This document shows positions 1 to 12,945 of a stretch of 64,000 nucleotides of DNA, one piece after another. Made by a program: the position numbers and the translations under genes. A model generated the notes under the pieces. The model did not search any database and was not told where the DNA came from. It was given only the letters and a program-made list of their open reading frames with translations. Numbering within the stretch: position 1 is the first letter of the stretch; each line of letters begins with the position of its first letter. Source of the DNA: Nicotiana tabacum (taxonomy: Eukaryota; Streptophyta; Magnoliopsida; Solanales; Solanaceae); contig NC_134097.1 in the NCBI RefSeq assembly GCF_000715075.1, positions 71,767,190 through 71,831,189 on the forward strand, in the 5' to 3' direction.

Positions 1-612
1 TCCACCCTATTAGCAGCTACTATTTGAACATCTTTTAGGTATTATTTTATGCACAAACAAGCCCTAACAGCACCAGAATAACATTAAACAAAACTTCTAT
101 GTTTGGTAAGGTGGGTAAATCCACAGACTCATAATTCGTAAGTTAAAACCATGTAAGCAAAGTTATATATTTCCAGCCATAAAATAGACTCAATTCTTCA
201 AATTCACTGATAACCACATACGACCTAACAAAACGGTTTGATCAAGCTCCACCTATCTTGTGAAACCTTGCGTTGACTTACTCTATCCATCTAAGGTGAC
301 TATTCACAGAAATGGTTACATCCAGTCTTCTAGATCAATCACATTTATGTGTATCCACAGAAATCCAAATTTTACCATTGTCAGCATATCTTCATCGTCT
401 AAACAATGTGAAGCTTTAAGCTCTTGATCTTTATCTTTGCAATGTGTAGAATCTATGTGCATGCCTATTAAATTTTGTCAGAAATATTGACTATATGGTC
501 TTCCTCTTAAGCAAAAACAACGTAACTGATGGATGTCTTGGGACAGTGACCAAAGCATAGTTTACTGTTTCTTACAACATGCCCTACTTTAACATTTTTA
601 AATGATACTCAC
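1..612. other. Intron of the YchF gene, nothing else recognised
   Basis: The splice donor of the last visible YchF exon is at 611-612 on the minus strand, so these bases should be intron sequence. The conserved C-terminal end of YchF proteins (about 43 more residues, ending near a QEGDVMLFRFNV-like motif in the family) was looked for on the minus strand and not found, so the last exon or exons should lie left of base 1. No transposon termini are seen. Confidence 0.5.
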
Positions 613-3600
613 CGTCTCTGCCCTGATGAAGCCCTTTTCAAAATCGGAGTGAATAACCCCAGCTGCTTGGGGCGCAGTCATTCCTGTGTAATCATAATGG
701 TTAGACAAACATGTTTAGTATAAAGGATTGTGAAGCGTTAGATGCCACGTCATCTCTCAAGAGCCTGTCAAATATTCAAATCCGTACCCTATTTAAAAGG
801 AAATTTTACTCTTTTCTAGAAGCACAAGTGACTCAGTTACAAGTCCCCGGTAAAAAAAAAATTTAGAGGAAAAAACAGTTTTACCCCCTCTGTTGCCCAT
901 TCCAAATTTGGTCCCTCTATTTTTAAGTACATAAAACCTCCATTTTCTAGTGTGGCACTTCTGATACAACAGTTAACAGAAAATTAAAGGCTGCCTTTCT
1001 TTCTCATTTTCACTAAATATTGGTGAAAAATGATAAACAGATAAATATATCTGTACACCTTGAAAGTTGATGTTCGTCAACAACCTCCGCGTGCTAGCTT
1101 GCTTCTGTTGCTGGCAGTCGTAGCACAATTACCCTCTCTTTCACCTTCACTATCTTGTTGCATTGCTTTGTTCTATCCATAGTTGAATCTGGTATACAAT
1201 TTTATCTTATTTAATCTTCAAAATTGACCTGAACAACTATCCCAGAATAATCCTCGAAAAATTGACCCACGACGAGGAAGAGTTCGACATCAAAAGAAAA
1301 TGAACTAGGGAGAAGAAAACTTCCACGTGGAGGAGCTCGGAAGGGGAAAGGGTGCTGCATATGGTTATTTGCACGAGTACCAAGGAAGAGAAAAAGGCAG
1401 AGCATCCAGAGAGGGAGAACAAGTGGGAAGGCTGCTGGTTGGATGGAGAGAAACGAACGAGACTTGCAGAGACAATTTGCGGGGAGGGAGGAGGGAAAAG
1501 ACAATGGTAGTTAAAAGAAAAGCTAATTTGCCCTTTAAGTAAAGCTACTAAGGACAAGGACACAAGGATATTATATTAAGTTAAGCGCCATTAACATAGG
1601 ATTAAAACCAAAAACAGGAAAAGTGGATGTTTTATGTGCTTAGTCAGATAAAAGAAATCAAACAAAATTGGAAGTAATATAAGAGAGGGACCAGAGCCGC
1701 TTTTTTCCCCTTTAAGAAAAGAATAAACTAGAGCAAATATAGTACAAACCTTCGAGTATGGTCCATGCTTTGGTTTCCTGCAAGTTGCCCGAAAATAAAC
1801 TCAACACACATAGACTATAGTGACAAAAGCTATGCCAACAATCAAAAGTCACTAAAGCTTTTTTATTTGCTTCACCTTCTCGCCAGAAGTGAAGTATGTA
1901 CGCAACCCTAGGAGACCATAAGTTTCTCTGATAAGATTTCCTAGGCCACTTTCATCGACACCAAGAGATTTCAAATATTCCATTCTCTCTTCTAAAGGAA
2001 GTTCCGATAGCTCCGATTCAACCTGAAATTGGAAGCTCAGAAATATGTAGCAATTGGAAGTAACCCTTGGATGCCAAAAAGATTTTTAAAAGTGCAGAAA
2101 GCTAGATTCACTTTACCACATCATAACTCTTACTCGCTGAAGGTGGGAAAAGCGAAAAAGAAAAGGATATGTATAACAAAGAAAACAACTAAATAACTGG
2201 TCCTCTCCCTAAAATGGTTTGGTTAAGAGATCTCGATTTCCATGGTCAGTTCATGCTTCTCGCCCCTTCACTCATAGGTAACTGATGTTACATATTCCAT
2301 ATTTCCTTCTGATATTACTTTATCATAAGAGCTTCTAGACTCCTAGCGAGGACCAAAACTATATATGACAATAAAGCAATTTATGATAGTGCAAATAGGA
2401 TGAAGATCTCCGGTTGAAGTGGAATAAGCCGTGAATTTTGATTCAATACAAAAGGAAAAAGTCTGCTGAAAGATGTCAACAAACCTGCGCTGAAATTGTT
2501 ACCACGCCAGAATTTAACTCAGAAGCTGTTTTTATTACTTCTTTGACGTGAGGATTATTTTCAGGCTCAGCCACCTCTGATTCCGCTACATTTGCCACAA
2601 ATATGACAGGCTTCATAGTAAGAAGACAAAGATGCTTAATAGAATCCTTTTCAAACTCTGACAAAGATACTGATCTTGCTGGTTTTCCATCCATTAGTGC
2701 TGGTAGTATTTTCTCCAAGGCAGACTTTTCTGCTTCCTCCTGAAAAGAGAATACCAAAAATAAATATCCCAAAGAACACAATTGTAACTTACAACTGGGA
2801 TGTCAACCAAACAACAGTTAAAATTTTAGAACCTTGCAAGGATGAACTACTCAATCTTCCAGAAATGAAAAGATAGCAGTACCTTTACTTTAGCTTGTGA
2901 ATCTTTAGCTCTGCCTTTTTTGAGTTTCTCGATTCTTTTCTCAATCTGCATTCTTGTAAAAATGAAACTTAGTGCCATCAGTTGGCTCACATACCCAGAA
3001 ACGTTACGAGGAGAAAGCAACATTACTGCTAGGAAAGAAAGAAAATATTATCATCCACACCCCTTGTCTTGTGCACATTCTGTTGGCGGCATGCATGCTT
3101 CATTGGTACAGAAAAATCTATATATTAATATACACGTTCAGCACTATACTATCATATCATATACGATCAAATCTTTATTTTGTCCATCTTAATAAAAAGA
3201 TGTACTGCTCATGGGTCTTTATGTCCTCCTTTTCCTCCAAGCTGTCATCCTAACATTCTTCAGCCTGCCTCCGGCATGAGCTATACTCCTAGTTCATGTT
3301 GGACAAATGAGGAGACTCGGATAATTGATTGCCTCTTCAATTAAGCAACCAAAGATAAGCGCAATAATTCCAGTCATCCCCATCATTTATTGTTCTATAT
3401 ACTTCTAAATCCTACATTGTCCTATCTGAGCCCAAACAAATAAGTTATATTGCAAATAAACCATCTATATTTTTTAAGTATTTCATTTCACTCTCAACTA
3501 AACTCTAGACATCATCTCATGAGGACCTTAAGTACGATAGGAAAAATAGTTCCTTTCCATCTGATGTGCTTAAAAAGGAGAATTATATTCATCCTTTACT

Positions 3601-6600
3601 GTTTTTGCTTTTTGAAAAATTTATTAGACTCCATAACAGTTAATTTTTTGCTTAACTTTTTGTTCCATTAAATACGTCAGCCATCAATTCAGAAGGCAAA
3701 TATGTATTACATAGACAAGATGGTCCAAAAGCATGACTTTATGTTTTATTTTCAGGTTGTACTGAAAGGATGAAGGGAAAGTTGTATTTTTAGTCTTTCA
3801 AGAATGTCTCAGCTTCTTGATTGCAGATTAAGTGATAAGCTAAAATTTCTGCATAGAGCTTAGTTAAGAAATCATTCCCCTCAACCAAAGATCAAGAAGT
3901 TTTCCTGACAGTTTACCGACCCGCATGATACTTACTGAATGTGCATTCTGAAATGTACGAGAATTTGTGAGATGAAACATCCACATCATATGTATTGGTT
4001 ATATAATTCTAATAGATAACTCAACAACTACATTGCTAGCATTCATCCTACCCGGCAGTACCATTGATAATCTTGTCTTCCTTTATTTTTTCGATCTCTC
4101 TTATCATAGTTATGATGTTAATCAGACAAAGAAACTTAGAACTGACACTGACTGCAACAAACAAAGAAAATAAATGACCATACTTATAGTTTCAATAACA
4201 TTTTAAATCATTAGTACTATGACCCTGTTCTCAAGCAAGATACTATTTTTTTATGACAAACATTCAAACTCGTTTTCTCTAACAGATTTTTATCATTTCT
4301 TCATAATACAAATGTTAAAAGTAACCTACATGCAACAATACCAAAGATATCATATTGGCTGTCAGTATAACAGCCAAGAACACCCATTAGTTTTCATGAA
4401 AATCAAATGCTATTAACCTCTACCCTTGCAGATCAGAAATTAAGTGATGAATGAACCACTGAACTGATTTCAGAAAGGAATGAAGTTAACAACAATAATG
4501 GAAAAAGAGAAGGAAGAAAAAATTTAAATGGATCCCAATGACAACTGTTTTTTTTCCTTAGTTGTTTGGGAGATTTTCATGCAGTTTTTTTCAAGATTAT
4601 ACATTAGCATACCGTACCTGTAAAGCAGAATTGTAACAAATACCTGATCCATGTCTGAGAATACTAATTCCAGGTTGATTACATCAATATCAGATTTTGG
4701 ATCAACCTTCCCATTCACATGGACAATGTCATTGTCCTCAAAACAACGTACCACCTGAAATAGTACACAAAAGCAGTTCCAGCAAGTGAGGAACAGAAAA
4801 TGTATGGCGCTGAACTCTTCTAAAATTAACAAGGCAAAGTGTGCTGATGGAACACTTTTCTTCTCTTCACATGCACACAGACTAGGAGTGTAATATAAAA
4901 GCAAAGTAAAGCCTTATAACTCAAAGGAGAAAAGAAGGCCTTTGAATGATTTATTTATGATTATTTCCATACTACAAATACATTTGGCATTATTAAGACT
5001 AGAAAAGAAAGTAAAAAAGTTTTAAAATGTCTTGACGCTAATTGAGTAAGCACAGATCATTATCAGAAAACAATCTCAAGCTGACCATGGCAATATTAAG
5101 TGATCCTTCGAAGGATGCTGCCAGGTGGAACACTTTCCTACTACCTACTTAGGTCTCCCCTTGGGTGATAGACACTGGACAACTGATATCGGGAATGTGA
5201 TCATTGAAAAGTTAGAGAAAAGATTGGCATCGTGGCAGCAGCAATACCTTTAATGTTTTGGATAGTATAACTACCTATTCTATGTCCCTATTCTCAATCG
5301 CAGTCAAAGCGCAAAACAGCTTGACAAACTCAAATGATCTTTCCTATGGGAGGGTAACAGTAAAAAACATAAGTTCCACTTAGTCAAATGGTCCAAAGTT
5401 ACAATGCCCAAAAACACTTGGGGGGGTTGGGGTTAAAGACCTGGCACTTTACAACAAAAGCATACTTATGAAGTGGCACTGGAGGTATAACCAGGAGGAA
5501 GCTGGCTTTTGGAAAGAGATCATCCAAGCAAAGTATGGGACTTCTAGTCACTGGTGCACTAATGTGGTTAGAACACCATATGGAACTGGGTTGTGGAAGA
5601 GTATCATGAAACTTTGGGAGGATTTCACAAGAAACACATCACTGCAGGTGGGAAATGGCGTACACATCCAATTCTGGAAGGACAAAAGGTTGGGGCACAC
5701 TTAGCTAAAGGAGGTCTATCCAAGATTATTCCTAATTGCAACCAATCCAGACTCCACTATTGCTCAAAACAGGGAGGGCAACACATGGAATCTAAACCTA
5801 AGAAGGGATCTTAATGAATGGGAGATAGAAGATCTGGCTTCACCTCTTGGAAGCCAGCATAACAGCATAGTCACCAGACATAGAAGAGATAGACTTAAAT
5901 GGGGCAACAGCAAAGAAGGGACTTACTCAGTCAAAGCAGGCTACTCCCACTTGAGCTTCAATAAAGAAATGATTGATCAATGGCCTTGGGAATTAATCTG
6001 AAGAACTAAGTTGCTACCAAAAGTTACCTGCTTTAGCTGGATCACTCATCACTCTAAAGGGTGCTTGCTTAACTAAGGACAATCTCGTCAGGAGAAATTT
6101 TCAACTACCTAATAGGTGTAACGTATGCAAGTTTGAGACAATTAACCATTTGTTTCTTCACTGCTCAATTGCAACAGACATGTGGAACATGTTCCTAACT
6201 CTTTTGGCCTGCATTGGTCTATGCCATGTAGTGTCAGGGAAGCTTTGGTGAGTTGGTGCTCATGGAAAGTTGAGAAAACCATCAAAAGCATTTGGGCTAT
6301 GGTTCTTACTTGTATTTTGTGGTGCATATCGACTGAAATGAATCACAGATGCTTTGATGGGGTTTCAACTGCCAATCATTCACTTAAAACCAAATGCTTA
6401 GTTAATCTTTTTAGCTGAGTTAATCTTACCCCTGTTTATAACCCTGAATCTTTTTTGGAATTTATCAGCTCCTTAGTCTTATGATAGATCTTTTGGTTGT
6501 TATATTTTGGGCTGATACCTTCTGTTTCTTTTGCATCTTCTTGATGCCTTTTGTTAATGATATTTCACTTACTTCCTCAAAAAAAAGGATGTTGCCTGGT

Positions 6601-9600
6601 GGAAAGGAAATTTGTTCATTTATGGCAGAATACATAATTGGACCCTTAAACTTGGCATTTTTTGTCACTTGGACACCTAAACATAGAGTTGTTCCTATCA
6701 GGCCCTTCAACTAAACCACATCTATGCCAATTAGACACTTTGTAGTGACATTATTGAGTGCGAGGGGAAGGGAGCGTGAACATGAGAAAGAGGTTGTTGA
6801 TTATTATTATATTACTAGATTTAATGTACGTGCGTTGCACGTGTATTATGCGTTATGCACAAAAGAGTGTATCTTAATTAGGTAGAATAAGAATGAATTA
6901 CGTATAAAGGTAACTGATGTTGCAACAAATATTTAAATGATAAATTGTCTAAAATAGTGCATATTTAATTGAATAAGAATGAATTAAGTATAATAGCAAT
7001 TGACGATGCAAAAAAATTATTACATTAAAGAAATAGTCGTATTCAGTGTGTAGACACTAAATTGAGTGGTACAACGAAGCTTGGATGTGGTAATGTATAT
7101 TATCAAAAAATTAATAAGGCGAACAGAAGTAAAATATTATTTGTATATTTAGTGAAAGATTACTGGATGAAATCTAAATAACTTACCAAAATTTGTTTGA
7201 TTGGTGCACTTTGATGCCTCATCGAATGAAATAAAATTATTTGAAAAACCAATGGTCGAAAAGTGAGTATTGCTTTCTTCAACTAAAGTATTCTCCTTAA
7301 ATCCAATCTCAAGCTCCTTGTGCGATGATTGGAAATTAGGATTGGCACTATTGATGCGTTCGTTTATGATGTAACAATCTTATTTTGTTGTAAATAATTT
7401 TCCCACTTCTCAATATAACCATTGAAAAGTATAGCGTGAATTTTTGTTCCCGGTAAAAAGTTTCACTTTAAGCTAATCTGATGGTTAAAACTATAATATG
7501 AAAAGACATGAAATAAAATATTGATACAAAATAAATATTACCTATTCATTAACTAATGTCACAGTTTTTCGGGTGCCTTGATTTGTTTTATTGTTGAGCT
7601 CTTTTACTATTCCACTCCCAAACACTAACACTCGTATTACCCAACATGAATCAGATACTCTTAGACTATTAATTGGGACATACTGGTCTGACAATTCCTT
7701 TTCACTGGCCATTCAGATGTACCTAAAATAAAGCATGCATAAGAGTTTTATAAGTTATCAAAGTGACTAATTCAATAATTGATTATTTTTATGATATGAG
7801 GAAGATTGTTTACCTGAACAGATGTAATTGTTGAAATCTAAGTGATTCAAGCATGTCAATTGCAATAATGCAAATCATGTAGTATTAATATTACACAGAA
7901 TTAAAGGAGATAGTCTAATTTTATTTTTTTTTTAAAACAAGCAACTTGAGCTGGCATAGCAATAAGTACATTATTTATCATACATCAAACAAAAAAAAAA
8001 ATACTAATTTAAGTAATAAGACTTAGATCGAATGTCTAATCGATTTTTGTGATGAATTGCAATTGTTCGATAATAAGTATTAAATTTGTAAATTACGTGA
8101 GATGTGAAATTAGCCACGTCCAAAACATGAAACAAAAATTATATAATAACAATTTGTTGATGCAACAATAAAGATAAATTGTTGATGCAACAATAAAATC
8201 TGGTGCATGCAAACGTGCTTGCAAAATACGAAGTAATAAAAGATGTTGATATTAGTAAAAGAAACAAAACCTGAAATTATGGTGTTGGAATAGGGCGAAA
8301 TTTGATAATTAAATTGTGACATTGTAGCTTTTTTTATAGAAATATTTTGGTACACAAATTGATACATAAAAGGAATTATATGCTCGTAGAGAATCTAACT
8401 ACAAAATTTCCTAATTTAGATAATTTAATGACAAATAAAGTCATTTATTGAAAGTTGAACAAAGTAGTAAAAGTTTAGGAAAAAACGTTATTAACTATTC
8501 TAGTGTATGAAAAATTTACCAAATATTTACTACTCCAAAGAATAAAGGGAATTTAACCAAAGTTCAATAGACATACGGTTATTTAATGAGAGTGAACCAA
8601 GTAGTAAAAGTGCTGGAAATTCTTTTTATTTACTTTCCTTGTGTAAGAAACATGAAGACAAGTTTTACCAAATAATTAAGGCAAACAAACGAAGTCATAG
8701 GGAAGCGAAAGTTTAGGGAAACTTTTTTATTAACTTTCCTATGTAAGAAACGTGAAGAAACATTATACTAAATAATTAAAGCAAAATTAATAACAAATAA
8801 CTGTGGCAAAAATTTACCAAATAATCTCGTTAACATTCCAAGATTGTTAAATTTTTATTAAATATTAATGAAATACTTAAATTACTATATTGTCCAATGT
8901 GAACTCTATATTTTAAAGGGTAAAAAAGGCAAACGACATTTCGCTAAGGGCCTTCGTGCTTTTAATATAATATAGATTATTATATTCTTATATATTATTC
9001 CAATTAAAGCTAAATTTTACCCTACATTCTATTTCTCTTCTTCTTCCCATGAACCCATCATTTTTCCTCTTAATTCTTTTTTAAAAGAAAGTTCAGTGTA
9101 CATGGATTTGACTATTCTCATTTGGCATGCTTATTCTCTTTACACGACACTTGTAAGCTACACCAACTTAGACGAGGAACAGAGAGAATAGCGTGATATT
9201 CAGTGAAATCGAAACAAGAAGAAGTGAAATGAAGTTGAACGGAGGAAATTTTTAGTATAAAGCTTGTTAGGGCACTAAGTCGTCAGAGCTGACGGTAAGG
9301 TTTTCCATTTTCTGACAATGAGTTTCAATTTGTTTTGGGGGTTAATTCTATAAGGTGGAATATTTTAAGGTGTTAGAGGCAACTGTAATACACACGTTTA
9401 ATATTTATAAAAGTTTTTCTCAGATGGTCTACAAAGTGTCTAATTGGCACAGATGTGGTTTAGTTGAAGGGCATGATAGAAACAATTCTATGTTTAAGTG
9501 TCCAAGTGACAAAAAAGGCCAAGTTTAAGGGTTCAGTTATGTATTCTGCCTTCATTTATTATCAAAAAGGGATACATCAAGATCTATATTTTAATATTTT

Positions 9601-11474
9601 TTTCTCATCATTATACCAGGATCAAGTCACACTCTTCAATAATGTCACATAGACTCATTATTACTTCCACAGAAGTGGGATATATAAAAGTAACAAGGAA
9701 TTCAACATAGAAAAAGATTATAGATAATAATGACAAAGGCACTTGAAAGTATATAAAACCTGAAGTATGGAGTCCACTTCACGAATATGCGACAAGAACT
9801 TATTCCCCAGGCCCTGCCATAGAAATTTTTATAAAGCTATTGTCTTATCTTCAATTTATAAAGCCACAAGGATACAATAAGTAAAAAGATTGACTTATAT
9901 TAATTGATGCTAGAAACTTTAGGTATTGAGAATAAACCTCCCCTTGACTGGCACCCTTTACAAGCCCAGCTATATCAACAAACTCTATTGACGCTGGGAC
10001 TGCTCGTTTGGATTTGCTTAGATCAGAAAGAACATTGAGACGTGTATCAGGAACAGCAACAATCCCTACATTTGGCTCAATTGTGCAAAATGGAAAATTG
10101 GCAGCCTGAGCCTTCCCATTCTCAACCTGCAAGAACATAATGGTGTGTAATGGCTATTAGGATAAGTGACCAACTGCAAACATACCAGCAGATAACTAAA
10201 GGAGTTATCTGACAGCAAACTCCACTAGTACAGTATTAAGTTTCCAGCATATGTTATCATTTGTTAGCTTTACAGACTGGAATTCACATAGAATAGAGCA
10301 CAGTAACATATTAATAGTAGTACAAATGCAACTGACACTTACTACCGAACAAAAATTAAAGAAATGCCGAACACATATGGACCAACTAATTAGCAATCAA
10401 TATAAGTAATAGCATCGATAATAATTGCATAAACAGTTCTATCAGTTAATGCTAGAGGGTTCCGGAGATACTTGAAGTTTAAGACACAGCGTGATTTACA
10501 TCAACAACCATAAAAAGAAGCAGCACTAGAATTTTGCTGGTTTAACACTTGAAGTGACACCCAACTCCTCGAGCTATGATATTGAACTCCAATTATATAT
10601 AAAGATAATCATCAATATCTAGCTTTAATACCCACTCAATCCACAGAATGCAAGTAAATACAGAAATTCTGCAATTAAGTTTTTCCAGCATGCAGAACTA
10701 GTAACACAATTATCAACTCAAAACCTCAGTTAGAATCCCTCTGGCTGGCAAATAATTCATACAGATATACAGTATGCATTTATCAGATAGAATAGCATCA
10801 ATTCAGCTCAGCTCACCAATAAAACTCGAGGAGCATCTGGGAATATATACAAAATCAATCACGTGAATCCAGTAGCTTTTGCATATATATATATATATTA
10901 AGAAATCCACTAAATATATGCTATAAATGTTTGAATTTGACTATGAACCCTGATATTATTGTATATTAATTTGAGGTTTTTGTTGGAACCTATAAACTTC
11001 AAATCATGGACCAGGTGTTGAACCGCTATCCAATTTTCAATTAACTTCCTTCTCTTAGAAGCACCAGTAACTAAACTCCAGTAAACATCTAGTTAAGGAA
11101 ATAAAATTTCCAAGTATTTATGCGTGTTATTCACTGTACTTGTAGTTCAATTTCTAAGCTTCTACGTCCAGTTCCTGAGCATTAATTGCATAAGCGGCAT
11201 TTCAACAAATATGTGGTATACATTCACGTGAAGGAAAGATAGAAAGTAAACGACTTACAACGGCGTTAAACAACGTGGACTTGCCGACATTGGGAAGGCC
11301 AACGATGCCGGCTCGCAAACTCATGCTTATCTTAGCAACGGAGAAGCGCCTTTTGATGAGTAACACATGATGCGCGGGTTCCGAGAGTCTTAAAGAGGTA
11401 TTGAAGAGAGAAGACTTGAGCGGAACTGCCATGGAAGGAAGAAGGTGAGAGCAAGCCATTCTCGCCATTACCAA
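613..11474 (-). CDS. YchF/OLA1-type P-loop ATPase, probably chloroplast; 3' end off the window
   Basis: Obg-family YchF protein: it binds and hydrolyses purine nucleotides and is linked to ribosomes and stress responses. Exons (minus strand, all with AG/GT borders and joining in frame): 11474-11259, 10126-9938, 9813-9760, 4754-4644, 2945-2883, 2739-2485, 2022-1876, 1777-1750, 683-613, giving 378 codons; about 43 C-terminal residues are outside the window. Residues 1-51 are rich in Ser, Leu and Arg and poor in acid, like a transit peptide; the conserved part starts at [17 protein letters not shown]. Visible motifs: Walker [10 protein letters not shown] (residues 57-65), [10 protein letters not shown] (switch II), and NVAESE in the base-recognition position, which is NxxE and not the GTPase NKxD, so ATP preference is likely, as in human OLA1. 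A helical coiled region ([14 protein letters not shown]) and the start of the TGS domain ([16 protein letters not shown]) follow. The organelle-type sequence resembles Arabidopsis At1g56050 more than the cytosolic YchF1, which has a different N terminus. The first ATG of the open frame was taken; MARMAC two codons later is an alternative. Confidence 0.9.
868..1705. repeat. Diverged inverted-repeat element in a YchF intron
   Basis: Within the intron 684-1749 the left part (about 870-945) and the reverse complement of the right part (about 1620-1705) share blocks such as TGGTCCCTCT and AAGCACATAAAAC/AAGTACATAAAAC with gaps. This looks like the decayed ends of a MITE or short Mutator-like element. 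No target-site duplication was recognised. The open frames on both strands between 1211 and 1563 are probably chance frames inside it. Confidence 0.3.
5131..6586 (+). mobile_element. 5'-truncated L1-type LINE in YchF intron 3
   Basis: The element lies antisense to the YchF gene. It begins inside the reverse-transcriptase reading frame at a [14 protein letters not shown] motif (about 5140-5175), continues with broken frames such as [18 protein letters not shown] (5468 onwards), and carries a zinc-binding zf-RVT signature [16 protein letters not shown] near 6119-6166 with its C-terminal RNase H-like tail. It ends in an A8 tract (6579-6586). The flanks GGATGCTGCCAGGTGGAA (5113-5130) and GGATGTTGCCTGGTGGAA (6587-6604) form an 18-bp target-site duplication with two mismatches. 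Stops and frameshifts show that it is dead. Truncation at the 5' end is the usual product of target-primed reverse transcription. Confidence 0.9.
6815..8976 (-). mobile_element. Non-autonomous Helitron inserted in the Mutator-like element
   Basis: Read on the minus strand the element starts TCTATATTATATTAAAAGC at 8976 and ends CTAG at 6818-6815. Nine bases before CTAG is a hairpin with perfect arms ACGTGC/GCACGT and a 3-nt loop (6828-6842). The host base before the 5' end is A and after the 3' end is T, so insertion was between A and T with no duplication. These are the defining Helitron termini. It has no RepHel frame, but keeps an RPA-like fragment at 7542-7712 and an exon-like open stretch near 7190-7365. 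Confidence 0.87.
7542..7712 (-). pseudogene. RPA-like OB-fold fragment carried by the Helitron
   Basis: An open frame of 56 codons starts [17 protein letters not shown] and continues with [13 protein letters not shown], then [10 protein letters not shown] and KTVTLVNE. The pattern W-x-I-R-V followed by a polar loop with NNK..G and hydrophobic-V-x-E resembles the N-terminal OB fold of plant replication protein A 70-kDa-like proteins, which plant Helitrons often carry. The frame ends in TAG inside AATAG|GTAATA, which could also be a splice donor, so this may be the first exon of a spliced gene. A second open stretch near 7365-7190 ends at TTTTG|GTAAGT, another donor-like site. The identification is by eye and moderate. 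Confidence 0.5.
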
Positions 11475-11600
11475 ATGAAGTGCTTGTTGAGTGGAAGAAC
11501 TGTTTTAAGTGGAGGACACGCACAGAGTTGGGCTTAGGCTATCTATCGCTTCTCTGCTAATCTTTCTCGGGTTCCTGCTCACAGCTTGGGATGTTTTAGA
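11475..11600 (-). promoter_or_regulatory. Probable 5' leader and proximal promoter of the YchF gene
   Basis: The 126 bases upstream of the YchF start have ordinary base composition, whereas the sequence beyond about 11620 is over 80 percent AT. A TGGGCT motif (site II class, common in promoters of plant housekeeping and organelle-protein genes) is seen on the plus strand near 11529. No clear TATA box is placed. The assignment rests on position and this motif only. Confidence 0.35.
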
Positions 11601-11619
11601 ACACGCGCGGATAATTTAA

Positions 11620-12940
11620 GAAAATATTAATCTCATAAAATTATGATCTAATATATTATATTATTTTAATAAATATTAATAATTATTATTTTATTATTTA
11701 ATATAATGTGCAAAAATATAACAAAATTTAAACAAAATCAAAAGATATACATCGTGTAGTAATCAAATAAATTTTGTTTGTTCCTTATCTATTCTTTATT
11801 AAATTAGCAAGTAGTTACTAATGTGACTTTATATTAACTTGTCAATTGGCTTAATATTTTATTATTACTTTTCTTTTAGTATATTTTTTTATTGTTTTTA
11901 TAATTCTTCAATTGTCTAAATTTATCAATAACTTTTTAGTGTTATTTATTTATCTTTTATTTTTTAATTAATTCCAACTATAATTACCATGAAATTATCT
12001 TTACCCCCTCTTTTCATACATTCTTTTCTACTATAATATTTGATTAATTTTTCATTTTGTAGTTTACAGAGAATTTAAATAATATAATATTTTTTAATAA
12101 ATTATAATTTTAACTCGACTTTAACTTGACTTTATCCTGTATGAATTTCTCATAATTATTTCGATATTTAAATTTATCAATAATATTTTTGAGTATTATT
12201 TATTTACTTAATTTTATTAAATAAATTTAAAGTGTGGATAGTATCACATTATATATATTCTTTTCTTTATATATTAGTTTTTGTTCTACAATATTTTGAT
12301 TCTAAATTTTTTTCATTTAGTATTTATTTATAATATGAATATTATTGCATTATTTCTCTAAATGGATGGCGTTGAATTAGTTCAAAGGTTAAACAGAGAA
12401 GTTCTTTTATCATATTTCATAAATCCACTAAGAATTGTAATAATTATTGTTTTTGTATTATTTTCAATAAGAAATTAAATGAAATTCTTCTTTCCTGTTT
12501 GTATTTAATATGTCAATTTTATTTTTTTTATTAAGCTTACTACATAAGATGTTAAATTTTATCTTTATATATTTTATATATTTATTGAAATTATTTTTTA
12601 TGTTTTTCTCTTTAGTTTTATCTTATCCATATAGCATATAGCATAAACATATTAATTATTATTCAAAAAAATTCTCATCTCAAAAAATAAATTAGTCTTA
12701 TCATTTTATATGTCTCTATATTGAAGTTATATATTTATATATTTTTTCCTTTTTTAATAATAGTTTCCTTAAAAATATATAGAAATTTAATTATTTTAAA
12801 TTCAATTTCAAAAAGAGTAACTAAGTATTAACTAACTTAACTAATTTTGTCCGAAAATTTGACACTTGTTACATTTTTATTGTGACACTTAGCATTATCA
12901 CATTAATTTGATTCTCCTATTATAAATTGTATGATATTGT
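11620..12940. other. AT-rich intergenic DNA, no gene seen
   Basis: This stretch is mostly A and T with long T and TA runs. No open frame, transposon terminus or RNA gene is recognised. It may contain matrix-attachment-like or heavily decayed repeat DNA, but nothing in it can be named. Confidence 0.5.
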
Positions 12941-12945
12941 CATAG

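Larger units (their letters stand above)
6624..9550. mobile_element. Non-autonomous Mutator-like element with 122-bp TIRs
   Basis: Terminal inverted repeats at 6624-6745 and 9429-9550 both start GGCAGAATACATAA when read inward and match over about 122 bp with scattered substitutions. They are flanked by an identical 9-bp duplication TTCATTTAT (6615-6623 and 9551-9559), which is the mark of Mutator-like transposition. No transposase is visible. After removal of the Helitron at 6815-8976 the element is about 765 bp. It sits 20 bp past the LINE poly(A), within YchF intron 3. Confidence 0.9.

Noticed and set aside
1211..1563. Overlapping open frames on both strands, about 70-110 codons
   Set aside because: They lie within a YchF intron in a probable decayed inverted-repeat element and have low-complexity Ser/Phe/Leu composition with no recognisable domain.
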